DNA of 64,000 nucleotides from Oscillibacter valericigenes (GCF_021531915.1 NZ_JAFBIV010000012.1:1-64000), one strand, 5' to 3'; shown: positions 9,232-18,161, counted from the first letter of the stretch. The notes: generated by a model from the letters alone, not told the origin. Program-made: numbers and translations.

Positions 9232-9269
9232 ATTCCCCGCACATCAGATGATGTGCGGGGAATTTCTTT
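9232..9269 (+). terminator. Terminator after icd
   Basis: ATTCCCCGCACAT, CAGATG, ATGTGCGGGGAAT forms a 13-bp perfect stem followed by TTTCTTT. It ends at the convergent methyltransferase stop codon. Confidence 0.85.
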
Positions 9270-9888
9270 ATGATCTGACATAATCCATCCGGACCAGCTT
9301 TTTCCCATTTGGCAGTGGACATTCTTCTCTATAATTCAGCATATACCCAATGGCAGCCAGATACTCCGTCAAGGCTTCCTCTTCCATTTGATGGTGGATA
9401 CTACCCAGGCCGTCAAAGGCATGAATATAGGGAGAATCTGATACGAAGCCCTCGTCCGTGTTGATCTGAATGACGCAAGAAACGTACTCGGGAAACACTT
9501 TCTGAAGCACCCGTTGGAAGCAGGGATAGCCGATGTACTCCACCAGAAGGTTGGCAATCACCATCTCTGCCGGAGGAAGGTCCGGCTCTGCTGCCGTCAA
9601 ATCAGCTTCCACCAGCCGCAGTGTCTCTGTCAAATGTGGATATCGGGCGGCACAGGCAGCCAGATACTCCTGATTCAGGTCTACACCATACACTGTCTCC
9701 AGTCGCTCCGGGTCCACATGCTCCAGGCCGTTTCCGCCCGCCACCCCCAGCACCATGGCGTTTCTGACGGGATAGCGGGTAAACTGGTCCGCTATGAGCT
9801 GGTTCATGGTTTGCAGCTGCCGGACCGAATCCAGCTTCATATGGTTTTCGTAGTCATCCAGTGAGACGGTCTCCCAGGGGTTTCCCAT
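9268..9888 (-). CDS. Class I SAM-dependent methyltransferase, uncharacterised
   Basis: 206 residues with a Rossmann methyltransferase core: VLGVAGGNGLEHVD is motif I (SAM binding), GVDLNQEYL is the acidic loop after strand 2, and EADLTAAEPDLPPAEMVIANLLVEYIG covers motifs II-III. The substrate is unknown; a small molecule is likely because there is no extra recognition domain. The start is uncertain. The ORF opens with three nearby ATGs (9906, 9897, 9888). I chose 9888 because AAGGAG, formed by the sequence just after the first ATG, then sits 9 bases upstream. It is monocistronic and converges on icd. Confidence 0.75.
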   Translation of the reverse strand: MGNPWETVSLDDYENHMKLDSVRQLQTMNQLIADQFTRYPVRNAMVLGVAGGNGLEHVDPERLETVYGVDLNQEYLAACAARYPHLTETLRLVEADLTAAEPDLPPAEMVIANLLVEYIGYPCFQRVLQKVFPEYVSCVIQINTDEGFVSDSPYIHAFDGLGSIHHQMEEEALTEYLAAIGYMLNYREECPLPNGKKLVRMDYVRS

Positions 9889-9944
9889 CTGCTTCATCTC
9901 CTTCATCCGTTTTCAACTGTCCGCTCTTCAAACTTCAGTATACC

Positions 9945-9992
9945 AAACCGGCCCCTGCCGCACAGCAAACGCTGCGTGGAGAGGCCGGTTTT
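9945..9992 (-). terminator. Terminator of the 60-residue protein gene
   Basis: On the minus strand AACCGGCC(T)CTCC pairs with GGGGCCGGTT around an inner GCAGC/GCTGT stem, starting just after the stop at 9994. The tail is TTTGGTATA, a modest T-tract. Confidence 0.6.
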
Positions 9993-9993
9993 C

Positions 9994-10176
9994 TCAGACG
10001 TTCAGTACTTCCGCCGGCCCGCCGCTGTTCAGTTCTTCCAAGCCCACAATGGTTTCCAGGGTGGTCCCCAGCTGGATCAACAGCAGGCCCAGCCGGGAGG
10101 CATCCTCCCGGCTCAGTTCCTTTGCCAGTGACAGTGCCAGGGCATGGATGGCTGTGGTCTGTTCCAATGCGTCCAT
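9994..10176 (-). CDS. Small conserved protein, 60 aa (DUF6774-like)
   Basis: 60 residues, mostly helical and leucine-rich (MDALEQTTAIHALALSLAKE, then LSREDASRLGLLLIQLGTTL). The ATG at 10176 has GGGAGGTG at ideal spacing, which argues that it is translated. It resembles short Firmicutes proteins of the DUF6774 type (ALA..LAKELS...L..QLGTTL.TI). That is recollection of the family pattern, not a search result. No motif suggests catalysis. Its own terminator follows. It may be a small structural or regulatory protein. Confidence 0.6.
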   Translation of the reverse strand: MDALEQTTAIHALALSLAKELSREDASRLGLLLIQLGTTLETIVGLEELNSGGPAEVLNV

Positions 10177-10225
10177 GTGCCCACCTCCCGTTTTCAGTCT
10201 ATGCGGTAACGGGCCGGGCTGACCA

Positions 10226-10342
10226 TCAGCCGGAGCCAGGCCGGATCAACCCTTCCCCGAGGCCACCAGGACACTCTCCGCAAGCCGCTTCGCCTGGCTG
10301 GGCAGAGACATCAAAAACAAAAATAGGCACAATGTCTATCAT
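10226..10342 (-). CDS. Possible 38-aa peptide gene at the end of the PadR operon
   Basis: An ATG at 10342 has AAAGGAG 8 bases upstream, and that site overlaps the stop codon of the preceding DUF2812 gene, as expected for a coupled third cistron. The product begins MIDIVPIFVFDVSA (hydrophobic), then has CGEC and a Gly/Pro-rich tail. No family is recognised. It could equally be a chance frame; the good ribosome site and operon position are the only support. Confidence 0.35.
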   Translation of the reverse strand: MIDIVPIFVFDVSAQPGEAACGECPGGLGEGLIRPGSG

Positions 10343-10355
10343 ACAGATTTCTCCT

Positions 10356-11480
10356 TTACTCCGCCAAACTGTCAGCCACAGCTTCGATGGCGCTGTCCAG
10401 GTCCGTCGGAAAATCCACCCACAGGGCGCAGACCACCTTTCCCGACCGGGCCAGGAACAGCTGACAGTCGCCCTCCGCCAATAAGACCGCCTGGTCGAAG
10501 GCGTCGTTTTCCACCGTTGTTTCCTCGGCGTCCGGGTGATCCTTTCGGAAGTCCGCTGCCCGCTCCCTGTACAGCGCCTTTGCCAGAGCCTCAAACCGCA
10601 GACGGTCAGCGACGTTCCGGACATGCTCGCCCTGTTCGCCCCGGTACTGGATGCTGAAGCGGTCAGGAGCCAGAGGAGTGCTCCGGTAGAGATAGTTGTC
10701 AACTTCAAATTCCCAGTAAGCCTTGTCCGTGCCCTCCATCAGCTCCACGGGAGCGGTATAGGGCAGGCTGCCGATATCCGGCTCCCCCTGCAAGAACGGA
10801 ACCGCGCTGCTGAACCACCACAGGAACCAGAACAGCAACAGCAGCACGATCACCGCCTGCTGCCACCGGCGGTCCCGCTGCCAGCTGCCGGGGTCAGGCA
10901 CCATGCCCGCCGCCAGCTCACGCCGCATCCGCCGCAGATCCCACAGTCGCCGGAGCATCACGATGCCAAGGAGGACAGCGACCACCAACCAGAGCAGCCA
11001 GAACAGGTTTTGACGCAGCAGGACTTCCAGCATCGACCTGCCGGGAGCCAGTACGCTCAGCACCAGGGGCAGCACCGCCAGCAACCCCAGCATCACCCAG
11101 GCCATCCGCCAGCTGTGGCGCAGGGGCTTTTCCCAGGCCCAACCATAAGCCACCGGATCCGTGTCCAGCTCCGGGACCGCCGGATCGCCGCAGTAAAACA
11201 CTTCGCAGTCATAATCGTCATCACCCATGATGACAGCGGTGCAGTCCCAGCCCATTTCCCGCCAGGCCACTCCCCGCTCCCGGCGGGCCTCCGGCGTTTC
11301 GGGCCGCTGGGGCCGGAGACGCACCCGGTATGTCCCCGGCTTCACAGCCTTGAAGGTGGCCAGCACCCGGCCGCAGTCTGTCAGCTGCCAGCCATTGGCA
11401 GCTTCATCCTCCAACCACTTCTCAATAGCTCCGGGGTTCCACAGTTCCAGGGGCCGCAGGGTCCGCTTCTGCTTTTTCAT
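10356..11480 (-). CDS. DUF2812 domain membrane protein
   Basis: 374 residues. The N-terminal ~110 residues fit DUF2812 (LELWNPGAIEKWLEDEAANG, the aromatic W..T..D, then a YRVRL strand), a domain often encoded next to PadR regulators. Two strong hydrophobic hairpins follow (about residues 145-195 and 225-245), then a soluble, probably extracytoplasmic tail. The ATG at 11480 overlaps the PadR stop by four bases (ATGA) and has GGAGG upstream, so translation is coupled. The role is inferred only from context: a membrane partner or target of the PadR repressor, perhaps in envelope stress or drug response. Confidence 0.8.
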   Translation of the reverse strand: MKKQKRTLRPLELWNPGAIEKWLEDEAANGWQLTDCGRVLATFKAVKPGTYRVRLRPQRPETPEARRERGVAWREMGWDCTAVIMGDDDYDCEVFYCGDPAVPELDTDPVAYGWAWEKPLRHSWRMAWVMLGLLAVLPLVLSVLAPGRSMLEVLLRQNLFWLLWLVVAVLLGIVMLRRLWDLRRMRRELAAGMVPDPGSWQRDRRWQQAVIVLLLLFWFLWWFSSAVPFLQGEPDIGSLPYTAPVELMEGTDKAYWEFEVDNYLYRSTPLAPDRFSIQYRGEQGEHVRNVADRLRFEALAKALYRERAADFRKDHPDAEETTVENDAFDQAVLLAEGDCQLFLARSGKVVCALWVDFPTDLDSAIEAVADSLAE

Positions 11481-11794
11481 CGTCCATCCTCCTCCCGGTC
11501 GCCGTCGGCGACGCACAGCTTCAATCTGGAAAGCTCCTGACGGAACAGGGCCCGGCCCCGGTCTGTGATGGCGTAGGTCCGCTTGCGGCCCTCCACCGCT
11601 GTCTCCCGGATGAGACCCTCTTCCTGGAATTTTCCCAGAATGGTATACAGCGTCCCCGGGCCCAGGGGCACCCGGCCCGCCGTGGTGTCGTCCACGAACT
11701 GCACGATCTCCGTGCCGCACCGCTCCTGCCGCAGCAGGCTCAGCAAGACATAAAACATGCTCTCTGTCAGTACCTTCAACGGTTCCTTTGCCAT
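11477..11794 (-). CDS. PadR-family transcriptional repressor
   Basis: 105 residues with a single winged-helix PadR domain: LTESMFYVLLSLLRQERCGTE, the PLGPGTLYTILGKFQEEGLI recognition region, and GRKRTYAITDRGR wing. It is a short (subfamily s1-like) PadR with no C-terminal dimerisation extension beyond one helix. The ATG at 11794 has GGAGGG upstream. Two identical-type 17-bp palindromes lie in its own promoter, one exactly between -35 and -10, so autorepression of the PadR-DUF2812 operon is very likely. The ligand or signal is unknown. Confidence 0.92.
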   Translation of the reverse strand: MAKEPLKVLTESMFYVLLSLLRQERCGTEIVQFVDDTTAGRVPLGPGTLYTILGKFQEEGLIRETAVEGRKRTYAITDRGRALFRQELSRLKLCVADGDREEDGR

Positions 11795-11807
11795 GGCTCG
11801 CCCTCCA

Positions 11808-11864
11808 ATATCGTTTTACGATATCATCTATTGTCAGTATAATATCGTTTCACGATATTGTCAA
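11808..11864 (-). promoter_or_regulatory. PadR-operon promoter with two palindromic operators
   Basis: Read on the minus strand, TTGACA (11864-11859) and TATACT (11841-11836) are separated by exactly 17 bases, and those 17 bases are the palindrome ATATCGTGAAACGATAT (operator 2). A second copy, ATATCGTAAAACGATAT (11824-11808), lies downstream next to the GGAGGG ribosome site. The centres are 34 bases apart, about three helical turns. This strongly indicates direct autorepression by the adjacent PadR protein. Confidence 0.9.
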
Positions 11865-11971
11865 TAGGTCTGGTGAATGCTGGCACGGATACCAGGTTTT
11901 GAGGGTTGCTTCCTGCCCCTGGTTTTCGGTATGCTTTTCAGGTGAAAACTCCACAGAAAGGAAGAAATCAA

Positions 11972-12754
11972 ATGAAAAAGGAAGCGCTGTGCGGATTATT
12001 GGCAGCTGCCGCCCTGGCCCTCCCGGCCCAGGCGGCCCGGACCGTGCCGGTGCAGGTGGACGGCACCCGTCTGGCCGGGTCCTCCTATCTGGAGGACGGC
12101 GTTACATACACGCCCCTGCGGTATCTCCTGGACGCCATGGGCGGCTGGACGGTCTCCTGGGACAGTCAGGCACAGGCGGCGGTGGCCGTCTCCGGCAAAA
12201 CCCGTATCGCAGCGGACCCGGCAGAAAACACCGTCACCGTGAACGGCAGAAGCTATTCCGCCCAGGTGACGGTCCGGAACGGGCGGACCTACGTGCCCCT
12301 GCGGATGGTAAGCGAGGCCCTGGGCGGCAGCGCGGCGTGGGACCCCTGGATGTCCGGCGCTGCCGTCACCTCCGCCGGAGCGGAGCATGACGCGGCGGAC
12401 CTGTACTGGCTTTCCCGCATCATCAGCGCCGAAAGTTGCGGCGAGTCTATGGAGGGCCAGATCGCTGTGGGCAATGTGGTGCTGAACCGGGTGGCCAGCC
12501 GGGAGTTCCCGGACACCGTCCCCGGTGTCATCTTCGACAAGGTGGACGGCGTCCAGTTTGAGCCGGTGTCCAACGGCACCGTCTACAAGACCCCCACCGC
12601 CCAATCGGTGGAGGCCGCCCGGCGGGTACTGGCGGGGGAACAGGTCATTGGGAAGGCCCTGTATTTTTACGCCCCCGCCCTCTCCCAAGGGACGTGGATC
12701 AACGCCAACCGGACGTACTACAAGACCATCGGCTGTCATCGGTTTTACCTGTGA
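11972..12754 (+). CDS. Cell-wall hydrolase: copper-amine-oxidase-N-like domain plus SleB domain
   Basis: 260 residues, secreted: the signal peptide is MKKEALCGLLAAAALALPAQ and is cut near AQA. Residues ~25-135 contain two copper-amine-oxidase N-terminal-like (stalk) halves with GVTYTPLRYLLDAMGG and GRTYVPLRMVSEALGG. The rest is a SleB/Hydrolase_2 domain: LSRIISAESCGESMEGQIAVG with the likely catalytic Glu in SAES, then VVLNRV and the KALYFYAP...TYY..IGCHRFY ending. Expected activity is peptidoglycan (spore cortex or cell wall) lytic transglycosylase. The start at ATG 11972 is preceded by AGAAAGGAAG. A possible promoter (TTGCTT 11906, TATGCT 11930, 18-base spacing) precedes it. No YpeB partner is adjacent. 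Confidence 0.88.
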   Translation: MKKEALCGLLAAAALALPAQAARTVPVQVDGTRLAGSSYLEDGVTYTPLRYLLDAMGGWTVSWDSQAQAAVAVSGKTRIAADPAENTVTVNGRSYSAQVTVRNGRTYVPLRMVSEALGGSAAWDPWMSGAAVTSAGAEHDAADLYWLSRIISAESCGESMEGQIAVGNVVLNRVASREFPDTVPGVIFDKVDGVQFEPVSNGTVYKTPTAQSVEAARRVLAGEQVIGKALYFYAPALSQGTWINANRTYYKTIGCHRFYL

Positions 12755-12779
12755 GGACGCGGCGGGGCGCCCCTGCTAT

Positions 12780-12808
12780 TTGACATTTTCAGGCCCGACG
12801 GCTACAAT
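12780..12808 (+). promoter_or_regulatory. Sigma-A promoter of the TIGR04255 gene
   Basis: TTGACA (12780-12785), a 17-base spacer and TACAAT (12803-12808) precede the gene by 35 bases. Confidence 0.8.
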
Positions 12809-12842
12809 AGGGACATCAAATCGTTGCAAAGGAGCATGTCCT

Positions 12843-13637
12843 ATGCTGTTTTCTGACCGTCCCAGGACCCATTATGGAAAGGCGCCGGCTCACGAGGTCA
12901 TCTGTCAGTTGCGCTTCCCCACCATCCTCACCATCAACAACGTGGAGCCCGCCGATTTTCAGGAGGCCATCCGCGATGTCTTCCCCCAGTACGCCCGCCG
13001 TCAGGATGTGCCCGCGCCCAAAATCACCGGCGTGGGTGGTCCCAACATGCAGGTAGAACAGCAGGCCCCCATTACCAACTACCACTTTCTCTCCACCGAT
13101 GGCCGCTGGAAGCTGAACCTCACCAAGGATTTCATTGCTCTTTCCACCTTGGGCTATCCCGGCTGGGAGGACTTTGCCCACCATCTGGACAAGGCCCTGG
13201 CGGCCTTTATCCAGATCTACAAGCCCGCCTATTTCCAAAGAGTGGGACTGCGGTATGTAAATTTCTTCTCCCGTGCCCGGCTGGGACTGGAGGAGGTGTC
13301 CTGGGCGGAGCTGTTCGCCCCCGCCTACGCCGGCGCTCTGGCGGAGCCGGACCTGCGGGAGGAGGACTGTCTGGCTCTGGGCACGGACCTGCAGCTGAAG
13401 CTGGACAACAGCTGCCGCGCCAAGATCCACGCGGGGCTGGCCCGGATCCAGAACAAGGCCCCCAACGCCCCCCAGGACAACGAGCTGAAGTTTGTCCTGG
13501 ACATGGACCTCTCCATGGGCGGCAATATTCCCTGCACCATGGCGGCCGGGGCTTTGGAGACCCTCCACATTCACGGCGATCGCCTCTTCGAGGGCACCGT
13601 CACCGACCGGCTGCGGCAGGCCATGGAGCCCCGTTGA
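12843..13637 (+). CDS. TIGR04255 family protein, unknown function
   Basis: 264 residues, soluble. The pattern fits the sporadically distributed TIGR04255 family: an N-terminal APAHEVICQLRFP strand, then YHFLSTDGRWKLNLTKDFIALST, then YFQRVGLRYVNFF (the conserved RiGLRY-like core), and a C-terminal HIHGDRLFEGTVTDRLRQAM. No catalytic motif is visible. The ATG at 12843 follows AAAGGAG; an overlapping ATG at 12836 is out of frame. It has its own strong promoter and terminator, so it is an independent unit. Members of this family often occur in accessory regions, but nothing mobile is seen beside it here. Confidence 0.75.
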   Translation: MLFSDRPRTHYGKAPAHEVICQLRFPTILTINNVEPADFQEAIRDVFPQYARRQDVPAPKITGVGGPNMQVEQQAPITNYHFLSTDGRWKLNLTKDFIALSTLGYPGWEDFAHHLDKALAAFIQIYKPAYFQRVGLRYVNFFSRARLGLEEVSWAELFAPAYAGALAEPDLREEDCLALGTDLQLKLDNSCRAKIHAGLARIQNKAPNAPQDNELKFVLDMDLSMGGNIPCTMAAGALETLHIHGDRLFEGTVTDRLRQAMEPR

Positions 13638-13667
13638 GCGCCCAGAGGTAGTACCTCGATGAAAAAC

Positions 13668-13716
13668 AAAATTCGACACCTTTGTCCTCCCCGGAAAAAG
13701 GTGTCGAATTTTTTGT
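13668..13716 (+). terminator. Terminator after the TIGR04255 gene
   Basis: AAAATTCGACACCTTT and AAAGGTGTCGAATTTTTT form a long stem ending in a T-run. Confidence 0.9.
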
Positions 13717-13771
13717 AAAATATGCAGGAAATCGTTTGTTTATTCTTTTTAGATTTTAGGAAATTTCTATC

Positions 13772-13799
13772 TTGTGGAGTGGTGTGGTTTTCTTATATT
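13772..13799 (+). promoter_or_regulatory. Candidate promoter of gdhA
   Basis: TTGTGG (13772), a 16-base spacer and TATATT (13794) lie about 60 bases before the ATG. Confidence 0.45.
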
Positions 13800-13834
13800 C
13801 TTAGTAATGCAAAGATGTGAGTTTACCACGTTAA

Positions 13835-15211
<1,377 letters not shown>

Positions 15212-15248
15212 TGATTCCAAGGGATACTTGTCCCTCTTAGACGAAAAG

Positions 15249-15293
15249 AAAAAAGAGATGCGGAGCTTCGGCTCCGCATCTCTTTTTTCTTTT
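15249..15293 (+). terminator. Terminator of gdhA
   Basis: AAAAAAGAGATGCGGAGC, TTCG, GCTCCGCATCTCTTTTTT is a textbook stem with a UUCG-type loop and T-run. Confidence 0.95.
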
Positions 15294-15313
15294 CCGAATC
15301 CCCTCATCAGGGT

Positions 15314-15390
15314 ATTTTTGTCGGGCGCAGAAGGTGAATTGCCCCGCAAAGGGCAAGAGAAGCCCCTCTGGAGGGTGTCTTGACAAAAAT
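15314..15390 (+). repeat. 77-bp palindromic repeat, copy A
   Basis: The element is bounded by terminal inverted repeats (ATTTTTGTC at the left, GACAAAAAT at the right, extending into the flanking GGGC/GTGTCT). Inside are two small stems, TTGCCC/GGGCAA and CCCTC/GAGGG, so the transcript could fold as a three-way junction. A second copy (46851-46926) has the same order and orientation with only scattered differences. It encodes nothing obvious. Another hairpin (15399-15429, TTTCTTCATTCGCC / GGCGGATGAAGAAA) follows directly. Confidence 0.85.
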
Positions 15391-15459
15391 GATTTGTATT
15401 TCTTCATTCGCCGTCGGCGGATGAAGAAAGTAAGCCAAGTTTTCCCCCAGCCCCCTTCC

Positions 15460-16299
15460 TTACTGCCCGATGGGGAACTCCACGTACCCCATGGCACCGG
15501 GCGCCACAGTGTAGGGCGGGAACACCACCACGGGATCGCCCGCTTCATTCAGATAGAACTGGGTGGTCTCATCCACTGTGGTGAAGCCACCCTGGTCGGC
15601 GGCAAAGTACACAGCGGGGTCCTCCGCCGCTGCCATCTGCTCCCTGATGGCGTCGTTGCAGACGGTCACCCAGTCCTTCCCCAGCACATCCGCCAGGGTC
15701 AGTTCCTTTTCGGCGGCCAGGTCCAGATTATAGTAGGTCCGCTCCCAGTTAGCCCCGGTGAAGGACACATCGGATTCCACCAGGAAGGAGACCACAGTCT
15801 CCGTCTGGGACTTGATGTCATAGGTGACGCTGACAGCAAGGTTGTGCTGCTCCCATTCCTCCTGGGTGCCGCCGGTGGCCAGGAATGCCTCCTTGTACTC
15901 CGCCACCAGCTGCTCGCCCTCAGCGGTCTTGGTATCCACCCGCTTCCGGATCTCCTCGTTGACCTGCTGGGCAAAGGCGCCGCCGCCCTGGATAGCAGGC
16001 TGCTCCACCTCCACCGTGCGGTCTCCATTCTCGTCGGTGAAGCTGCGGACTGTCAGCACCTGGAACAGTCCACCCAGCACCGGAAAATCGGCGGCGGCCG
16101 CCGCCACGGTGGGCGACAGGTTCAGCACGCCAAACATCACCACGAAGCAGGCAGCCACCGTGCCCAGACGGCGGCCCCAGCCCCGGCGGGCCCGGTTGGC
16201 TTTTCCCTGCCGGATGCCTGCCCGGACACGGTCCTCCAGCTCCGCAGGGATGGGAGTGGACTCATATTCCTCTTTCGCACGTTTGAACTCGTTCATCAT
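15460..16299 (-). CDS. RsiV-like anti-sigma factor (DUF3298/DUF4163 type)
   Basis: 279 residues. The N-terminal ~45 residues are a cytoplasmic sigma-binding tail (MNEFKRAKEEYESTPIPAEL). One transmembrane helix follows (about 48-70, TVAACFVVMFGVLNL). The extracytoplasmic part resembles RsiV/DUF3298: QVNEEIRKRV, YDIKSQTETVVSFLVE, YNLDLAAEKELTLADVLG, and a QFYLNEAGDPVVVFPPYTVAPGA C-terminus. In B. subtilis, RsiV holds SigV inactive until lysozyme triggers its proteolysis. The ATG at 16299 overlaps the sigma gene's stop (ATGATGA), so the two are coupled. The same signal here is inference. Confidence 0.88.
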   Translation of the reverse strand: MMNEFKRAKEEYESTPIPAELEDRVRAGIRQGKANRARRGWGRRLGTVAACFVVMFGVLNLSPTVAAAAADFPVLGGLFQVLTVRSFTDENGDRTVEVEQPAIQGGGAFAQQVNEEIRKRVDTKTAEGEQLVAEYKEAFLATGGTQEEWEQHNLAVSVTYDIKSQTETVVSFLVESDVSFTGANWERTYYNLDLAAEKELTLADVLGKDWVTVCNDAIREQMAAAEDPAVYFAADQGGFTTVDETTQFYLNEAGDPVVVFPPYTVAPGAMGYVEFPIGQ

Positions 16300-16787
16300 T
16301 CTTCTCCTTCCAATTGGATACGCAATTTTTTCAGGCCGGTGTACAAACGGGTCTTCACCGTGCTCAGCGGGCAGTTCACAACTGCACTGATCTCCTGAAG
16401 CGACAGCTCCTCGTAAAACCGCAGGCGGATGACGGCGGCGATCTCCGGCGGCAGGGCATCCACCCTGCGGGCCAGGGAGCCGTCCTCCGGCAGCGGGTCC
16501 TCATAGCTGCCCGCATCCAGTTCTTCCGGCTTCACCAGGGTCACCCGCTTCCGCTGGCGGAGCAGGTCTGTACACACGTTGACCAGAATGCGGTAAAACC
16601 AGGTGCGCATGGCGTCGGCGTCCTTCAGGCTTTCCTGCTTTTCCAGTGCCCTGCAGACAGCGGTCTGTACCGCGTCCAGAGCCTCTTCCCTGCTGTGCAG
16701 ATAGCTATACGCCAGACGGTAAAACCGCGCCTGGTCTTCCACAAGAAATGTCGTCAATTGTGTTTCACGGATCTTTGACACGTGCAT
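16296..16787 (-). CDS. ECF sigma factor (SigV-like)
   Basis: 163 residues with sigma-70 region 2 (FYRLAYSYLHSREEALDAVQTAVCRALEK ... MRTWFYRILVNVCTDLLRQRK) and region 4 (LPPEIAAVIRLRFYEELSLQEISAVVNCPLSTVKTRLYTGLKKLR). It directs RNA polymerase to a small stress regulon and is held by the RsiV-like partner encoded next. The ATG at 16787 lies very close to its AAAGGA site; GTG 16781 (Val3) has better spacing and may be the real start. An ECF-type promoter sits directly upstream, suggesting autoregulation. Confidence 0.93.
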   Translation of the reverse strand: MHVSKIRETQLTTFLVEDQARFYRLAYSYLHSREEALDAVQTAVCRALEKQESLKDADAMRTWFYRILVNVCTDLLRQRKRVTLVKPEELDAGSYEDPLPEDGSLARRVDALPPEIAAVIRLRFYEELSLQEISAVVNCPLSTVKTRLYTGLKKLRIQLEGEE

Positions 16788-16812
16788 GGTCCTTTCTGTT
16801 GGTTCTGTCTGT

Positions 16813-16841
16813 TAGACGGAGAAGACGGAGAAAAAGTTTGC
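16813..16841 (-). promoter_or_regulatory. ECF-type promoter of the sigma/anti-sigma operon
   Basis: On the minus strand GCAAAC (16841-16836) followed by a T-run, then CGTCTA (16818-16813). There are 17 bases between AAAC and CGTC. AAC...CGTC is the usual ECF pattern and closely matches SigV/SigM-type sites. Confidence 0.65.
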
Positions 16842-16887
16842 GCCAATGGAAAAAGTTTTGCAGAGCAGCGTATCTTTCGATACGCGC

Positions 16888-16919
16888 AAAAAGGAACCGG
16901 ATGTACCGGTTCCTTTTTA
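16888..16919 (-). terminator. Terminator of the MacAB-like operon
   Basis: AAAAAGGAACCGG and CCGGTTCCTTTTT stem with a TGTA loop, directly after the permease stop at 16920. The minus-strand T-run reads CTTTTTG. Confidence 0.88.
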
Positions 16920-18161
16920 TCATTCATAGCGCAGCGCGTCAATAGGATTCAGCTTGGCCGCCTTGTTGGCAGGCAGGTAGCCGAACAGCACGCCGATGCC
17001 CACACTGACGCCGAAGCTCACCAGAATGGCCCCAAGGGTCGGCGTGGCGTTGAAGGTAATGCCGCTGGTGCCCAGCTGCTCCAACAGCATCCCGCCCAGC
17101 ACGGAGCCGATGCCCGTGGCCAGCAGACAGCCCAGCAAAATTCCGATCAGTCCGCCCATGGCGGAGGTGGTCCCGGCCTCAATGAGGAACTGGCTCCGGA
17201 TATCCCGGCGCTTGGCGCCCAGGGACTTCCGGATGCCGATCTCCCGGGTGCGCTCCGTGACGGATACCAGCATGATATTCATGATGCCGATGCCGCCCAC
17301 CAGCAGGGAGATCGCGGCGATAGCCACCAGCACCGCCATGGCCACGCCCATCATGGCGTTGATCATATTCACCGACTCCAGCATGGTCTCGATGTAATAG
17401 GCGTCCTTATCCTGATAAAAGTTCTGCATCATGTCGGCAATCAGGGCCTTGCCCTGAGACACCGTATCCCGGGAGACGGCCATGACCTGATACAGCGTCA
17501 CATTGCGGCTGCCGGTGAGCTCCAGGGCGTTTTCATAGGGGATGTACACCACGTCATCGCTGCCGCCCTCGGTCATCTCCTCCCGCTCCCGGGCCAGGAC
17601 GCCAACCACCGTATAAGGCACGCCGCCGATGGTCAGCTCCTTTCCCAGGGCGTCACCACGGAAGGCCTCCTGCTCCAGCCAGGCGCCGATGACGCACACC
17701 TTCTGCCGCCGCGCCACGTCCACATACTGGAGATACCGCCCCCGGGACAGGGTATTGCCGTCCAGGGTGGTACCGGTTTCCGGGCGGTACATGGCCTCGC
17801 TGACGCCGTAGATCTTCGTCTTTTCAAATTCCGCGCCGTCCCGGCGGACACCGCTTCCGGCGCCCACCCAGGGGGTGACGCCGTCGAACACGTCGGGATG
17901 GGCTTCGATCAGATCATACATCTGCTGCGGGTCCAGGTTCAGCGTGGTGCCGTCGCCCCGGCCCCAGGCATAGGCGTACATCTGGGTGATGCCCACCTTC
18001 TCCACCTGCTGCTCCACCATGTCGGTGAGGCCGTTGCCCAGGGAGATGATGACAATGACCGCCGCCACGCCGATAACGATGCCCAGCATGGTGAGGAAAG
18101 CCCGCATTTTACTGGTCCGCAGGGATTTCAATGCCAGCTTGAAGGATTGTGAAACATTCAT
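16920..18161 (-). CDS. ABC transporter permease, MacB/FtsX family
   Basis: 413 residues. Topology is MacB-like: one TM near the N-terminus (RAFLTMLGIVIGVAAVIVIISL), a large extracytoplasmic domain (about 45-275), and three TMs at the end containing the MNIMLVSVTERTREIGIRKS linker typical of FtsX permeases. It probably exports a peptide, antibiotic or lipid with the ATPase and adaptor encoded in the same operon. The ATG at 18161 overlaps the ATPase stop by four bases (ATGA) and has AGGAGG upstream. Substrate is not predictable from sequence. Confidence 0.93.
   Translation of the reverse strand: MNVSQSFKLALKSLRTSKMRAFLTMLGIVIGVAAVIVIISLGNGLTDMVEQQVEKVGITQMYAYAWGRGDGTTLNLDPQQMYDLIEAHPDVFDGVTPWVGAGSGVRRDGAEFEKTKIYGVSEAMYRPETGTTLDGNTLSRGRYLQYVDVARRQKVCVIGAWLEQEAFRGDALGKELTIGGVPYTVVGVLAREREEMTEGGSDDVVYIPYENALELTGSRNVTLYQVMAVSRDTVSQGKALIADMMQNFYQDKDAYYIETMLESVNMINAMMGVAMAVLVAIAAISLLVGGIGIMNIMLVSVTERTREIGIRKSLGAKRRDIRSQFLIEAGTTSAMGGLIGILLGCLLATGIGSVLGGMLLEQLGTSGITFNATPTLGAILVSFGVSVGIGVLFGYLPANKAAKLNPIDALRYE

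Noticed and set aside
12843-13637. Defence island around the TIGR04255 protein
   Set aside because: The neighbours are a cell-wall hydrolase and glutamate dehydrogenase; no nuclease, toxin or restriction genes accompany it.
15324-15440. Short conserved-looking peptide read from the 77-bp repeat (also near 46900)
   Set aside because: The similarity comes from the repeated DNA itself; stems and indels, not codon patterns, are conserved.
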